A stretch of DNA of 64,000 nt. It comes from an uncultured Bacteroidota bacterium (GTDB taxonomy: Bacteria; Bacteroidota; Bacteroidia; Bacteroidales; F082). The translations under genes were made by a program, and so were the position numbers. Every line of letters begins with the position of its first letter. Position 1 is the stretch's first letter. The stretch covers positions 1-64,000 of the forward strand of contig CAJVXP010000005.1 of the NCBI GenBank assembly GCA_913009685.1, given 5' to 3'. Shown piece by piece: positions 44,549-53,524 of this stretch. The notes below the pieces were generated by a model. That model had not been told where the DNA came from and made no database searches. It saw nothing but the letters and a program-made list of their open reading frames with translations.

Positions 44549-44630
44549 AAGTCCCGGCAGGGACGAAATATTGGTAGGATAATATTAAAAATATGATATT
44601 AAGTGCCGTAGGTACGAAATATTTAGCCGG
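44549..44630 (+). repeat. Paired GTCCC/GGGAC repeat units
   Basis: AAGTCCCGGCAGGGACGAAATATT and, about 50 bases on, AAGTGCCGTAGGTACGAAATAT share the same design: a five-base inverted repeat followed by GAAATATT. This is a common style of dispersed Bacteroidota element. It lies in the leader of the regulator gene. The rest of 44313-44714 holds the sigma-54 site and dyads. Confidence 0.6.
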
Positions 44631-44714
44631 ATTTAAATATAAAAATAATCATTTTAACAGATAACAGATAATGACCAGGATGTGTATCGCCGGGAAGAAA
44701 AACAACATACAATT

Positions 44715-46076
44715 ATGAAAGGTGAAATCCTTATTGTTGACGATAACAAAAGTGTGCTGACAGCGCTCGAAATGCTGTTGCAATCCGAGTTTGACAGCAT
44801 CGGTGCGCTTAAAAATCCCAACAGCCTGATTTCTGCTTTGCGAAAAAACCATGTGGATGTTGTATTGCTTGATATGAATTTTACAGCAGGCATGAATACC
44901 GGAAACGAAGGTCTGTACTGGTTGCGCCGGATTCTGGACTTCGATCCGCTCATCAGTGTGGTTATGATTACTGCCTATGGCGATATTGAACTGGCTGTGA
45001 AAGCTGTAAAGCAAGGGGCTTTTGATTTTGTTTTGAAACCGTGGGACAACAGTAAACTCATTAGTACCATTCATGCCGCAATGAAACTTCGGAAAAGTGA
45101 ACAGGAAACGGCTTCGTTACGCCGGAGCAACGATAGTTTGAAACAGGAACTTAACCCTGCTACCCAAAAACTTATCGGGCAATCGGATGCCATGAAACGG
45201 GTGATGGATATGGTGAAAAAAGTGGCGGTTACGGATGCCAATATTTTTATCACGGGTGAAAACGGTACGGGCAAAGAACTCATTGCGCGCGAAATACACA
45301 GCCTTTCCAAAAGAAATGGCGAGTTGATGGTAAGTGTTGACATGGGAGCCATAAGTGAAACGCTTTTCGAGAGTGAACTTTTCGGACATACCAAAGGCTC
45401 CTTTACAGATGCTCATGAAAACCGTACCGGGAAATTTGAGCTGGCCAACAAAGGTACGCTCTTCCTCGATGAAATAGGAAATCTGCCCCTGTCGCTTCAG
45501 GCAAAAGTACTGTCGGCTTTGCAAAACAGAACCGTAACACGATTGGGAAGTAATACGCCGGTTTCTATCGATATCAGGTTGATTTCTGCCACTAACAGAG
45601 ACTTGAAAGCCATGGTCGCCGACGGCCTTTTCCGTCAGGATTTACTCTACCGTATCAACACTATAACCATCGAGTTGCCTCCTTTAAGAGAAAGAGGAAA
45701 CGATATACTTCTTTTGGCGGAATTTTACCTGCACAAATACATGAAGAAATATGAGAAATATGGTCTCGAAATAAGTCAAATAGCAAGACAAAAACTCCTG
45801 AAATACCATTGGCCGGGAAATGTCAGGGAGCTGCAACATTCTATTGAAAAGGCAGTTATACTTTCGGAAGATAAAATCCTCAACGAAGATAGTTTTACAA
45901 TAAGCGACAGAATTCACAATCAAAATAGCTTCCCGTTTCAAACCATTGGGGAGATGGAACGCGACATGATTAGCGTCTGCATTAAAAAGGAAAAGGGAAA
46001 TATGAGCGCTGTGGCAAAAAAACTGGGAATTACCCGGCAGACACTCTATAATAAATTGAAGAAATATGAGATTTAA
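44715..46076 (+). CDS. NtrC-family sigma-54-dependent response regulator
   Basis: The 453-residue protein has a receiver domain (about 1-120, phosphoacceptor D53 in LLDMNF), a sigma-54 AAA ATPase domain (about 145-375, Walker A GENGTGKE, Walker B TLFLDEIGNL, arginine finger region) and a C-terminal Fis-type helix-turn-helix (NMSAVAKKLGITRQTLYNKL). The loop that contacts sigma-54 reads GSFTDA instead of GAFTGA; the D form is frequent in Bacteroidota. A GTG at 44682 would add 11 poorly conserved residues, so ATG 44715 is preferred. It is followed by its kinase and faces the efflux operon. Confidence 0.92.
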   Translation: MKGEILIVDDNKSVLTALEMLLQSEFDSIGALKNPNSLISALRKNHVDVVLLDMNFTAGMNTGNEGLYWLRRILDFDPLISVVMITAYGDIELAVKAVKQGAFDFVLKPWDNSKLISTIHAAMKLRKSEQETASLRRSNDSLKQELNPATQKLIGQSDAMKRVMDMVKKVAVTDANIFITGENGTGKELIAREIHSLSKRNGELMVSVDMGAISETLFESELFGHTKGSFTDAHENRTGKFELANKGTLFLDEIGNLPLSLQAKVLSALQNRTVTRLGSNTPVSIDIRLISATNRDLKAMVADGLFRQDLLYRINTITIELPPLRERGNDILLLAEFYLHKYMKKYEKYGLEISQIARQKLLKYHWPGNVRELQHSIEKAVILSEDKILNEDSFTISDRIHNQNSFPFQTIGEMERDMISVCIKKEKGNMSAVAKKLGITRQTLYNKLKKYEI

Positions 46077-46107
46077 TCTATTCAAGGATAATATCAAGCA
46101 TCAGCTT

Positions 46108-46193
46108 TGTCATTTCGAAGGAGGCACGACTGAGAAATCTCCTAAAAGAGAAAACCTGTCTTCAGGAGATTTCTCCCTGCGGTCGAAATGACA
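46108..46193 (+). repeat. Long inverted repeat between regulator and kinase genes
   Basis: TGTCATTTCGA (46108-46118) pairs with TCGAAATGACA (46183-46193), and within it GAGAAATCTCCT (46132-46143) pairs with AGGAGATTTCTC (46164-46175). It is a well-known style of Bacteroidota palindromic repeat. Placed between co-directional genes, it could lower kinase expression. Confidence 0.8.
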
Positions 46194-46237
46194 GACTTTT
46201 ACCGATAATGTGAGACTTTAATTAGAAAATTTATACA

Positions 46238-47602
46238 ATGGCATACAAACATTTTTACCGGGCAATTTTATTCAGGTTGGCTGTCATAATGTTGCTTGCC
46301 GGTACAACAACTTATTTGTTTTTTGAAAAACAAAACTATCCGCTCAGCATTATTTCCGGTTTGCTGTTAACGGGTACCGTAATCAACATTGTTCGGTATT
46401 TTAATCATATGAACAGATGGATTTCCTTCTTTCTGCTTGGTATTGAAAATGAAGATACGACGCTTAAAATCCCTTCAAAATCAGGTAATAAAGCAATTGA
46501 TGATGTTTACAAAGGAATGAACCGTCTCAACGAGCTTTTCCGGCAAACCAAAACCGAAATTAATACCCGTGAACAATATTTCCGCTCGGTGATAAACCAA
46601 TCCACCACAGGGCTTTTCTCGGTAAACGAAAAAGGAAGGGTCATCAACATCAATCCGGAAGCTGAAAAACTTGTCAATCTTAAAGAATACCATCATATCA
46701 ATGCTCTGACGGCTGTGGACAAAGCACTGCCGGGTTTTATCATGCAATCCGCTCCGAATGCCCACCAGTCATCGGCGATTTTTGAAAACAGGCACGGGCA
46801 AAAGCTTTTGTTTAAATTGTCGCAAATAACCATTAAAAGCAAAAAGATCAAGCTGATTGCTGTGAGTGATATTACCAAAGAGCTGGACAACCGCGAAGTG
46901 GATGCCTGGATAAAACTGGCCCGGACGTTGTCACACGAAATTATGAATAACATTGCGCCTATCACCACCTTGTCAAAAGTCATTTCGGGGTATTTTACGC
47001 AAAATAACACCATTGTTGATACCGGAAAAATTGATGAGAAGATTATCCAAAACACGGTCAAAGGGCTGGATGTTATCGAAGAGCGGAGTGTCGGGTTGAT
47101 GAATTTTGTGGAAAATTACCGGAAATTCACCAAATTACCCGAACCGCATTTAAAAGAGGTGAACCTGTCGGTCATTGTTGAGAGTAATTTGTTGGCTGCC
47201 AAAGCTTTCCCTGGTTTCGATAAAATAAAAATAATAAAAGAAATCCCGGGGGACTTTCTTTTTGTTACGGACGAAAAGTTACAGTCGCAGGTGATAACCA
47301 ACTTATTAAAAAATGCGCTGGAAGCCCTCTCGTCGGATGATACCGAAAACCCGACATTGATGATTAAACAATGGCAGACGGATCGTACGATGAGGATTGA
47401 ATTTACAAACAACGGGCCTGCTATTCCGCCCGAGCTGAGGGAGCAGATTTTTGTGCCCTTTTTTACCACAAAAGAAAATGGCTCGGGTATCGGCTTAAGC
47501 CTCAGCAAGCAAATCATGCTGACTATGGGAGGTGATATTTTGCTAAACTCTAAAAAAGAGGGTTGGACTACATTTACCGTTGTTTTGAATAAAACGGTTT
47601 AA
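46238..47602 (+). CDS. Membrane histidine kinase of the NtrB/NtrY type
   Basis: The 454-residue kinase has two N-terminal membrane helices (about 10-55), a short cytoplasmic linker, a PAS-like domain (about 100-215), a phosphoacceptor helix with LARTLSHEIMNNIAPI (H about residue 231) and a C-terminal ATPase with NLLKNALEAL (N box), the G box NGSGIGLSLSKQI. There is almost no external loop, so it probably senses a membrane or cytoplasmic signal. It most likely phosphorylates the preceding NtrC-like regulator. Confidence 0.9.
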   Translation: MAYKHFYRAILFRLAVIMLLAGTTTYLFFEKQNYPLSIISGLLLTGTVINIVRYFNHMNRWISFFLLGIENEDTTLKIPSKSGNKAIDDVYKGMNRLNELFRQTKTEINTREQYFRSVINQSTTGLFSVNEKGRVININPEAEKLVNLKEYHHINALTAVDKALPGFIMQSAPNAHQSSAIFENRHGQKLLFKLSQITIKSKKIKLIAVSDITKELDNREVDAWIKLARTLSHEIMNNIAPITTLSKVISGYFTQNNTIVDTGKIDEKIIQNTVKGLDVIEERSVGLMNFVENYRKFTKLPEPHLKEVNLSVIVESNLLAAKAFPGFDKIKIIKEIPGDFLFVTDEKLQSQVITNLLKNALEALSSDDTENPTLMIKQWQTDRTMRIEFTNNGPAIPPELREQIFVPFFTTKENGSGIGLSLSKQIMLTMGGDILLNSKKEGWTTFTVVLNKTV

Positions 47603-47606
47603 AGGG

Positions 47607-47682
47607 AGAACTTCTAATAATTGCCTCGCATCTTGTTTATCTCATTTGTTTCTTGAAAGAAAGGAATTATTAGAAGTCTCCT
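47607..47682 (+). repeat. Inverted pair of the GACTTCTAATAATT motif, left 40-bp repeat
   Basis: AGAACTTCTAATAATT (47607-47622) and, inverted, GGAATTATTAGAAGTCTCCT (47663-47682) form a hairpin just after the kinase gene. Bases 47639-47678 recur exactly, in the same direction, at 48748-48787 on the far side of the next gene. Confidence 0.85.
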
Positions 47683-47868
47683 AAACTAAAATCCTTTTCC
47701 TGAACCCGATAAATGATGTTTATAGTGGGATAAAAGGAGTCGTGCTTCATGGGAGACAATTCCTTAGCTATATCTATATCCGGGCAGATATCTTATAATT
47801 TACTATTTTTACAGTAATAAAAATAAAAACCAGGTTCCAACAGCTGATTTACAGTAAAATATAATAAT

Positions 47869-48669
47869 ATGAGAAAGTTTCTACGTAATCTGTTTCCGGT
47901 AGCTTTTGTGCTTGCGCTGATGGTGTTTTCCGGCTGTTCCGTTCCGAAGGAGCACCGGGGCAGTAAAGATGTTCTGTTTCAGGCTTCTACTATTAACGCT
48001 TTGCTGGCCGGTGTTTACGATGGCGATATGACTTTTCGGACATTACGACAACACGGCGATTTCGGTCTTGGAACAGTAAACCGGCTGGATGGCGAAATGA
48101 TTGGCCTGGATGGGAAGTTCTACCAGATAAAAACCGATGGTAAAGCTTATCTTATTCCCGATACCATGAAAACTCCTTTTGCAGAAGTTGCTTTTTTTAA
48201 CCCGGATACGACTTTCAAAATAAAGGATTCCATTGGAAATTATGTTCAGCTGAAAAGTTATCTGAGTCGATGGTTATCGGTCAAAAACATCTTTTATGCC
48301 ATTAAAATTGAAGGTACCTTTTCTTATATAAAAACACGGAGTGTCCCAAGCCAAAAAAAGCCATACCCACTGCTGGTAAATGTGGTGAAACATCAGGCAA
48401 CCTTTGAATTTCATCAGGCTAAGGGGACGTTGGCAGGCTTTTGGTGTCCGGCTTATGTGAAGGGTATTGGTGTGCCGGGTTATCATTTCCATTTTATTAC
48501 TGATGACAGAAAAGCCGGCGGGCATTTACTGGCATGTCGTATGAAAAATGTAACTGTTCAAATTGACCCGATTTCTGCTTTTTATATGGTTTTGCCGCAA
48601 AGTAAAGCTTTCGACAAAATCAATCTTACCGTCGGAAAACAAAAAGAGCTGGAGAAGGTGGAGAAATAA
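47869..48669 (+). CDS. budA: Acetolactate decarboxylase with lipoprotein signal
   Basis: The 266-residue protein matches alpha-acetolactate decarboxylase, which converts acetolactate to acetoin, along its mature length: LLAGVYDGDMTFRTLRQHGDFGLGTVN, LDGEMIGLDGKFYQI and the zinc site region GYHFHFITDDRKAGGH (three histidines). The N-terminus is unusual: a 22-residue signal with lipobox FSGC (C23) predicts export and lipid attachment, while most homologues are cytoplasmic. No acetolactate synthase gene is adjacent. The gene lies alone between two exact 40-bp direct repeats. Substrate change to another 2-hydroxy-3-oxo acid in the periplasm is possible. Confidence 0.88.
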   Translation: MRKFLRNLFPVAFVLALMVFSGCSVPKEHRGSKDVLFQASTINALLAGVYDGDMTFRTLRQHGDFGLGTVNRLDGEMIGLDGKFYQIKTDGKAYLIPDTMKTPFAEVAFFNPDTTFKIKDSIGNYVQLKSYLSRWLSVKNIFYAIKIEGTFSYIKTRSVPSQKKPYPLLVNVVKHQATFEFHQAKGTLAGFWCPAYVKGIGVPGYHFHFITDDRKAGGHLLACRMKNVTVQIDPISAFYMVLPQSKAFDKINLTVGKQKELEKVEK

Positions 48670-48747
48670 AGACTACCCGGAGGTCGAAAAAAGGTGGCGT
48701 TTTTAAAAGGAAAATTGGAAATTTAGAGTCATAAGTTGGTATTGTTC

Positions 48748-48790
48748 ATCTCATTTGTTTCTTGAAAGAAAGGAATTATTAGAAGTCCCC
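48748..48790 (+). repeat. Right 40-bp direct repeat
   Basis: Bases 48748-48787 are identical to 47639-47678, ending in GGAATTATTAGAAGTC, here followed by CCC. Together the two copies bracket the acetolactate decarboxylase gene, about 1.1 kb apart. Confidence 0.9.
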
Positions 48791-48943
48791 AATATTTTTT
48801 TGACTTTTTGGCCTTTCATTTTACTCTCCAACCCCCATTTGTTTTCTAATTTCAATAACTTTGCCGATGCTGTTAATATTTATATGTCAGGTCTTTTATC
48901 CTGTATTAAAATTGACTTATAAAATAATTGAACCTGTGGTGGA

Positions 48944-51900
48944 ATGAACAAAGAACAGATACCCTTAAATGATTACATAACGAGAATCATCCATTTTCAT
49001 GCCGAAGATGAGATCATAAAACGAGGCATCAGAATTTATCGTAGCGGCAATGTGCAACCTGAATCTTTTAACGAAAAAGATGATGTTTTCAGGTTTAAAG
49101 TTACCGGAAACCATACGTATGATGTTAAGGTAAATAATCTGCTGGCACGTAATGTCACAACCTCATGCTCCTGCCCGTACGACTGGGGAGGGATATGCAA
49201 ACATACCGTTGCTGCGTTAAAATATCTTGCGAAAAATGATTTCCGGAATTTCTATATGGCGAAAATTGAAACGGCATCGGTGGTCGAAAAAGCTCCCGTA
49301 TTACGAACCAAAGATGGTTTTGAGATTGCTGACTACAAGGTGATAACAGAGGATTTTATCCGGAAAAACTATCACAACCAGGATTTCTTTCTCTATCAGC
49401 ACGATTATTTGGAAGTTAAAAAATTTAAGTTTACCAAGAGTAAGATTACGCTGAGCATGTCTCTTCATGGCAGAAGTTTTACCATCTGTTTTACCCTGAA
49501 AAACGGTAAAGTTTATATTTCATCGAATAACGGACAAAAAACCGGTGAGCTGGATTATTCTGAAGCGCTGGCTTTACTCTATATTGCCAAATCAAAAAAT
49601 CCGAATTTGCTGGACATCATCTTTAGTGGCTATGTTTACAAGGTGCAAAAGAGGACTCTTGAAAGCTACGGGCTTGAAAATGAAAAATTTGAAGACTATT
49701 TTTATACATCCTTTTCGTCAGAAGGGCTGTATGACATAACCAATGACAGAGCGGATGGCTTGCTGCCCGTCGAAGACCTGAAAGAGGCTTATTTGCCCGA
49801 CCTGGTGAGCAGGATTAATAAAGATGCTGACAAACTGGATATCGTGGAAGCAGAAGCGGCCAGAGAAAAAAGAGCGCTGGGGTTTGTAATAGAATACAAC
49901 CAGATTGATGATGGGTATTATCTAAGTGAGGAAAACTATATAAGACCTTTTATTGCCAAACCGAACAAGGCGGGCAACGCACTCATTAGCTTTTTTGAAT
50001 ACTATGAGAATATCATCGACATCTCAAAATACGATATGTCTGTTTCCGATAATGCAACGGCATTGATAAAAGTTTGTAACGTTTTGAACCAGAATAGTTT
50101 TGATGATAATTCGCTCAGAAAATTATATCGGTTACAGAGACGTGCCGTTGAATTGTTGAAAAACGAAAAGTTTGTTTACCGTAAGACAGAGGATGATTCC
50201 GGATACAAACTTCACAAAAAGGATTTGCAGCTGATAAAGGTCTCCGCCGAACCGCTGGATGCTTTCTTTGAAGTTACCTCCGATAATCAGTTTATCCATC
50301 TTGGCCTCAAAATAAAAGCAGGCAAAGAGTTTATTGAAAGAGAAAATCTGGAGACAACAGGCGATAATCAGTATTTGTATTTTATTGATGATATTTTATA
50401 TACTGTCCAAAGTTTCAACGCCGGAAATTACCTGAGCAATTTGATTGACAACCACAAAATGGTAAAATCGCACAAAGCGTTGTTTTATACGGAAATTATC
50501 AAGCCGCTGGCGAAAAATATTGAAGTGGTTTTCAATACGGACGAGTATGACCATGAAACTGTGGAGCTTGATTTCCGTGAAAAACAGGTTTTTCTTTCGG
50601 AAAAAGAAGGGTACATTGTGATTGTCCCGCAGGTGGAGTATAAAAACGGTATGGCAGCAGCACTTTATCATACCGGCGATGTGCTTTCGGAGGAAAACGG
50701 AAAGATAATAAAATATCGGCGTAACTTTGAGCTGGAAGATGATTTTGTGGGTTTTATCAGCTCCCTGCATCCCGAATTTGAGGGGCAAAAAGGAGACAAG
50801 GTATTTTATCTTTCCTACGAAGATTTTGCAAAAGACCTGTGGTTTTATAAGTTCTTTGACGAGCTGCGAAAAAATGAAATCGAGATATTCGGACTGAAAG
50901 AGCTAAAAAACTTTAAGTACTCGCCACATCGTGGAAAAATATCCACTTCCGTGAAATCAGGAATCGACTGGTTTGAAGTGGAGATGGGCATTACTTTCGG
51001 TGACAATAAAGTGAGCCTGAAGGACATCAGAAACGCTGTCATCAACAAGGAAAAATACATCCGGCTGAAAGATGGTTCGGTAGGGATTTTGCCTTCCGAA
51101 TGGCTGCATAAACTGGAAAGATATTTCCGCCACGGTGAGGTCAGGGGCGACAGGCTTTCGGTATCCCACCTGAAATTTTCTGTTATTGACGAGCTGTTTG
51201 ACGACATAAGCGATACCGAAGTGCTGCAGGAGATAGAAGAGAAAAAAAGAAAGCTTGCCGCTTTTAAGGAAATTGCAAAAACCAAAATTCCCAAAACGAT
51301 AAAAGCTGAGCTGCGACATTACCAGAAAGAGGGTGTTAACTGGCTGAACTTTCTTGACGACATGCACTGGGGCGGTATCCTGGCCGATGATATGGGATTG
51401 GGAAAAACACTTCAGGTGCTAGCCTTCCTGCAGCAAATCGTAAAAAAAGACAAAACTCCCAACCTTATTGTTGTGCCTACCACACTGTTGTTTAACTGGG
51501 AAGCCGAAATAAAAAAATTCGCACCCGGCTTTAAAGCATTGTATCATTATGGAATCGGGAGAGCAACCGATACCCAAATGTTTCAAAAATACCCATTGAT
51601 TTTTACAACTTACGGTATCCTGCTGCGCGACATCGAAATGCTGAAAGATTTCAGGTTTAATTATGTGATACTTGATGAGTCGCAGGCCATAAAAAACCCG
51701 GCATCACGACGTTTTAAAGCCGCCGGACTGCTAAATGCCAAAAACCGGCTTGCCTTAACGGGAACACCCATCGAAAACAGTACGTTCGATCTCTATTCGC
51801 AAATGAGTTTTGTGAACCGGGGCTTTTTCGGCAGTATGAATGCTTTTAAGAAAAATTTTTCCAATCCCATTGACAAAGAGGGTAATGAAATGATTGCTAC

Positions 51901-52696
51901 AGAGTTGCAGAGGATGATCAATCCGTTCATATTGCGGCGTACCAAGGAAATGGTCGCAACAGAGCTGCCGTCCAAAACGGAGAATGTCATCTATTGCGAA
52001 ATGGACAAAGAGCAACGTGAAGTGTATGATGCTTACCGCAACGAATTCAGAAACAAATTACTTGGCAATATTGAAAAAGAGGGCATCGGCAAATCAAAAA
52101 TGATGGTTCTCGAAGCACTGACCCGCCTGAGGCAGATTTGCGATTCGCCGTTATTGCTCAATAATGACGAGATAAATGTTTCCGAATCGGTGAAGATAAA
52201 AGAGATTGTCCGGCACATTACCGACAAAACAGCCAACCATAAACTCCTTATCTTTTCACAGTTTGTTAAAATGCTCGGGTTGATAAAGTCAGAACTCAAT
52301 AAGCATAATATTGAATATGAATACCTCGATGGTCAGCGGAGTACAAAACAGCGGGAGCAGTCGGTGAAGAATTTCCAGGAAAATCCCGACTTAAGGGTGT
52401 TTCTCATCAGCCTGAAAGCCGGTGGCACCGGCATTAACCTTACGGCAGCCGATTATGTTTATGTGGTGGATCCGTGGTGGAACCCGGCGGTGGAAAACCA
52501 GGCCATCGACCGCTGCTACCGCATCGGCCAGGACAAAAAAGTGTTTGCTTACCGGATGATCTGTACCAACACCGTGGAGGAAAAAATTCTGAAACTGCAA
52601 CAGAAAAAAACAAAAATAGCCACCGATATTGTCCAGACTGATGAAAGCATCATGAAAAACCTGAAAACAGAAGATATTAAAGCGTTGTTTTCGTAA
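48944..52696 (+). CDS. SWIM zinc-finger SNF2-family helicase
   Basis: The 1250-residue protein begins with a SWIM zinc finger (CSCPYDWGGICKHTVAAL, about 68-85), followed by a long region of no recognised domain and then an SNF2 ATPase core from about 790. Motif I is DDMGLGKT (about 814-821), motif II is DESQ, and motifs V-VI are SLKAGGTGINLTAAD and QAIDRCYRIGQ. SNF2 proteins translocate on double-stranded DNA without separating strands; bacterial SWIM members are linked to RNA polymerase recycling (RapA-like) or DNA-protein remodelling. Specific role not known. Single gene. Confidence 0.9.
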   Translation: MNKEQIPLNDYITRIIHFHAEDEIIKRGIRIYRSGNVQPESFNEKDDVFRFKVTGNHTYDVKVNNLLARNVTTSCSCPYDWGGICKHTVAALKYLAKNDFRNFYMAKIETASVVEKAPVLRTKDGFEIADYKVITEDFIRKNYHNQDFFLYQHDYLEVKKFKFTKSKITLSMSLHGRSFTICFTLKNGKVYISSNNGQKTGELDYSEALALLYIAKSKNPNLLDIIFSGYVYKVQKRTLESYGLENEKFEDYFYTSFSSEGLYDITNDRADGLLPVEDLKEAYLPDLVSRINKDADKLDIVEAEAAREKRALGFVIEYNQIDDGYYLSEENYIRPFIAKPNKAGNALISFFEYYENIIDISKYDMSVSDNATALIKVCNVLNQNSFDDNSLRKLYRLQRRAVELLKNEKFVYRKTEDDSGYKLHKKDLQLIKVSAEPLDAFFEVTSDNQFIHLGLKIKAGKEFIERENLETTGDNQYLYFIDDILYTVQSFNAGNYLSNLIDNHKMVKSHKALFYTEIIKPLAKNIEVVFNTDEYDHETVELDFREKQVFLSEKEGYIVIVPQVEYKNGMAAALYHTGDVLSEENGKIIKYRRNFELEDDFVGFISSLHPEFEGQKGDKVFYLSYEDFAKDLWFYKFFDELRKNEIEIFGLKELKNFKYSPHRGKISTSVKSGIDWFEVEMGITFGDNKVSLKDIRNAVINKEKYIRLKDGSVGILPSEWLHKLERYFRHGEVRGDRLSVSHLKFSVIDELFDDISDTEVLQEIEEKKRKLAAFKEIAKTKIPKTIKAELRHYQKEGVNWLNFLDDMHWGGILADDMGLGKTLQVLAFLQQIVKKDKTPNLIVVPTTLLFNWEAEIKKFAPGFKALYHYGIGRATDTQMFQKYPLIFTTYGILLRDIEMLKDFRFNYVILDESQAIKNPASRRFKAAGLLNAKNRLALTGTPIENSTFDLYSQMSFVNRGFFGSMNAFKKNFSNPIDKEGNEMIATELQRMINPFILRRTKEMVATELPSKTENVIYCEMDKEQREVYDAYRNEFRNKLLGNIEKEGIGKSKMMVLEALTRLRQICDSPLLLNNDEINVSESVKIKEIVRHITDKTANHKLLIFSQFVKMLGLIKSELNKHNIEYEYLDGQRSTKQREQSVKNFQENPDLRVFLISLKAGGTGINLTAADYVYVVDPWWNPAVENQAIDRCYRIGQDKKVFAYRMICTNTVEEKILKLQQKKTKIATDIVQTDESIMKNLKTEDIKALFS

Positions 52697-53127
52697 ACAA
52701 CTACCTGTTCTGAATCAGTATTGTTTTGCAAGAGTCCGCTTAACTAAATATTATACCGCAACGACCCTGAATTGCCGATAAAAAATAATTCCATTTACTT
52801 ATCGGCATTATAGAATCATTAATTGGTAAAAATCCTTTATCCTTTTTCACAATTTTATTAGAAGTCTCCTACAGTGCCATTTCCGAGTGACAAGTATAGG
52901 TAATCCCGACTTCTTTCATTATAATTTCTGGTTATGCCTGTTAATGAAATAATATGGGTGTCCTGTTCTATTCCGCCCTACATTTGCCGGCAAAAAAAAG
53001 AAAGTATCAATTCTGCTAAAAAGAAAAATAAATTTTTTTTGTATTGGTTCGGGAAGAACAGGTCATGTTTTTTATTTTTACTTTATGCTGGAAAAGAATA
53101 ACCCTTTCATTTATAAACTATCAGAAT
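52697..53127. other. Intergenic region with hairpin, motif copy and promoter box
   Basis: TGCCGATAA (52773-52781) pairs with TTATCGGCA (52799-52807) after the helicase gene but has no T tail. A TTATTAGAAGTCTCCT motif copy lies at 52855-52870. TACATTTG at 52979-52986 is a -7 box candidate for the rhodanese gene. No further gene is seen; an upstream extension of the rhodanese frame to 53044 has no family support. Confidence 0.5.
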
Positions 53128-53493
53128 ATGCATCAGGAAATTAGAGAAGTCCATCCGGCTGCTGCTTACGAGAGGATCCAAAGGGGTGCTCTGTTGCTGG
53201 ATATTCGTGAATCGGAAGAAATTGAAATGTTCGCTTTCGACGTGGAAGAGCAAATATTTATCCCACAGAGTGAGTTTGCTTTCCGGTTTAGGGAAATTCC
53301 CCCGGACAGGGAGGTCATTGTCGGATGCCATAGTGGCAATAGAAGTCGAGATACCATACTTTTTTTAATAAAAGAAAAATATGATAATGTGTATAACCTG
53401 AATGGCGGTATAGAGGAATGGCTTAAGCTGGATCTTCCTGTAAAGTGGGATAACTACAAAGCCGAAAGTACGATACGTGTTCACAAAATTTAG
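53128..53493 (+). CDS. Single-domain rhodanese
   Basis: The 121-residue protein is a rhodanese-like sulfurtransferase with LLLDIRESEE (about 22-31) and active-site loop GCHSGNRSRD (C67). It moves sulfane sulfur onto a thiol acceptor in the cytoplasm. ATG 53128 gives the family length; an upstream GTG would add 28 residues of hydrophobic low-quality sequence. It is followed 31 bases later by a TauE/SafE permease, and the pair is a common sulfur-handling unit. Confidence 0.88.
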   Translation: MHQEIREVHPAAAYERIQRGALLLDIRESEEIEMFAFDVEEQIFIPQSEFAFRFREIPPDREVIVGCHSGNRSRDTILFLIKEKYDNVYNLNGGIEEWLKLDLPVKWDNYKAESTIRVHKI

Positions 53494-53524
53494 TCTTATC
53501 TTGGTCTTTTAAATAAATTAACCC

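Noticed and set aside
47639-48787. Insertion sequence or composite transposon
   Set aside because: The 40-bp repeats enclose no transposase, and their core motif recurs elsewhere as single copies, so they are not ordinary IS ends.
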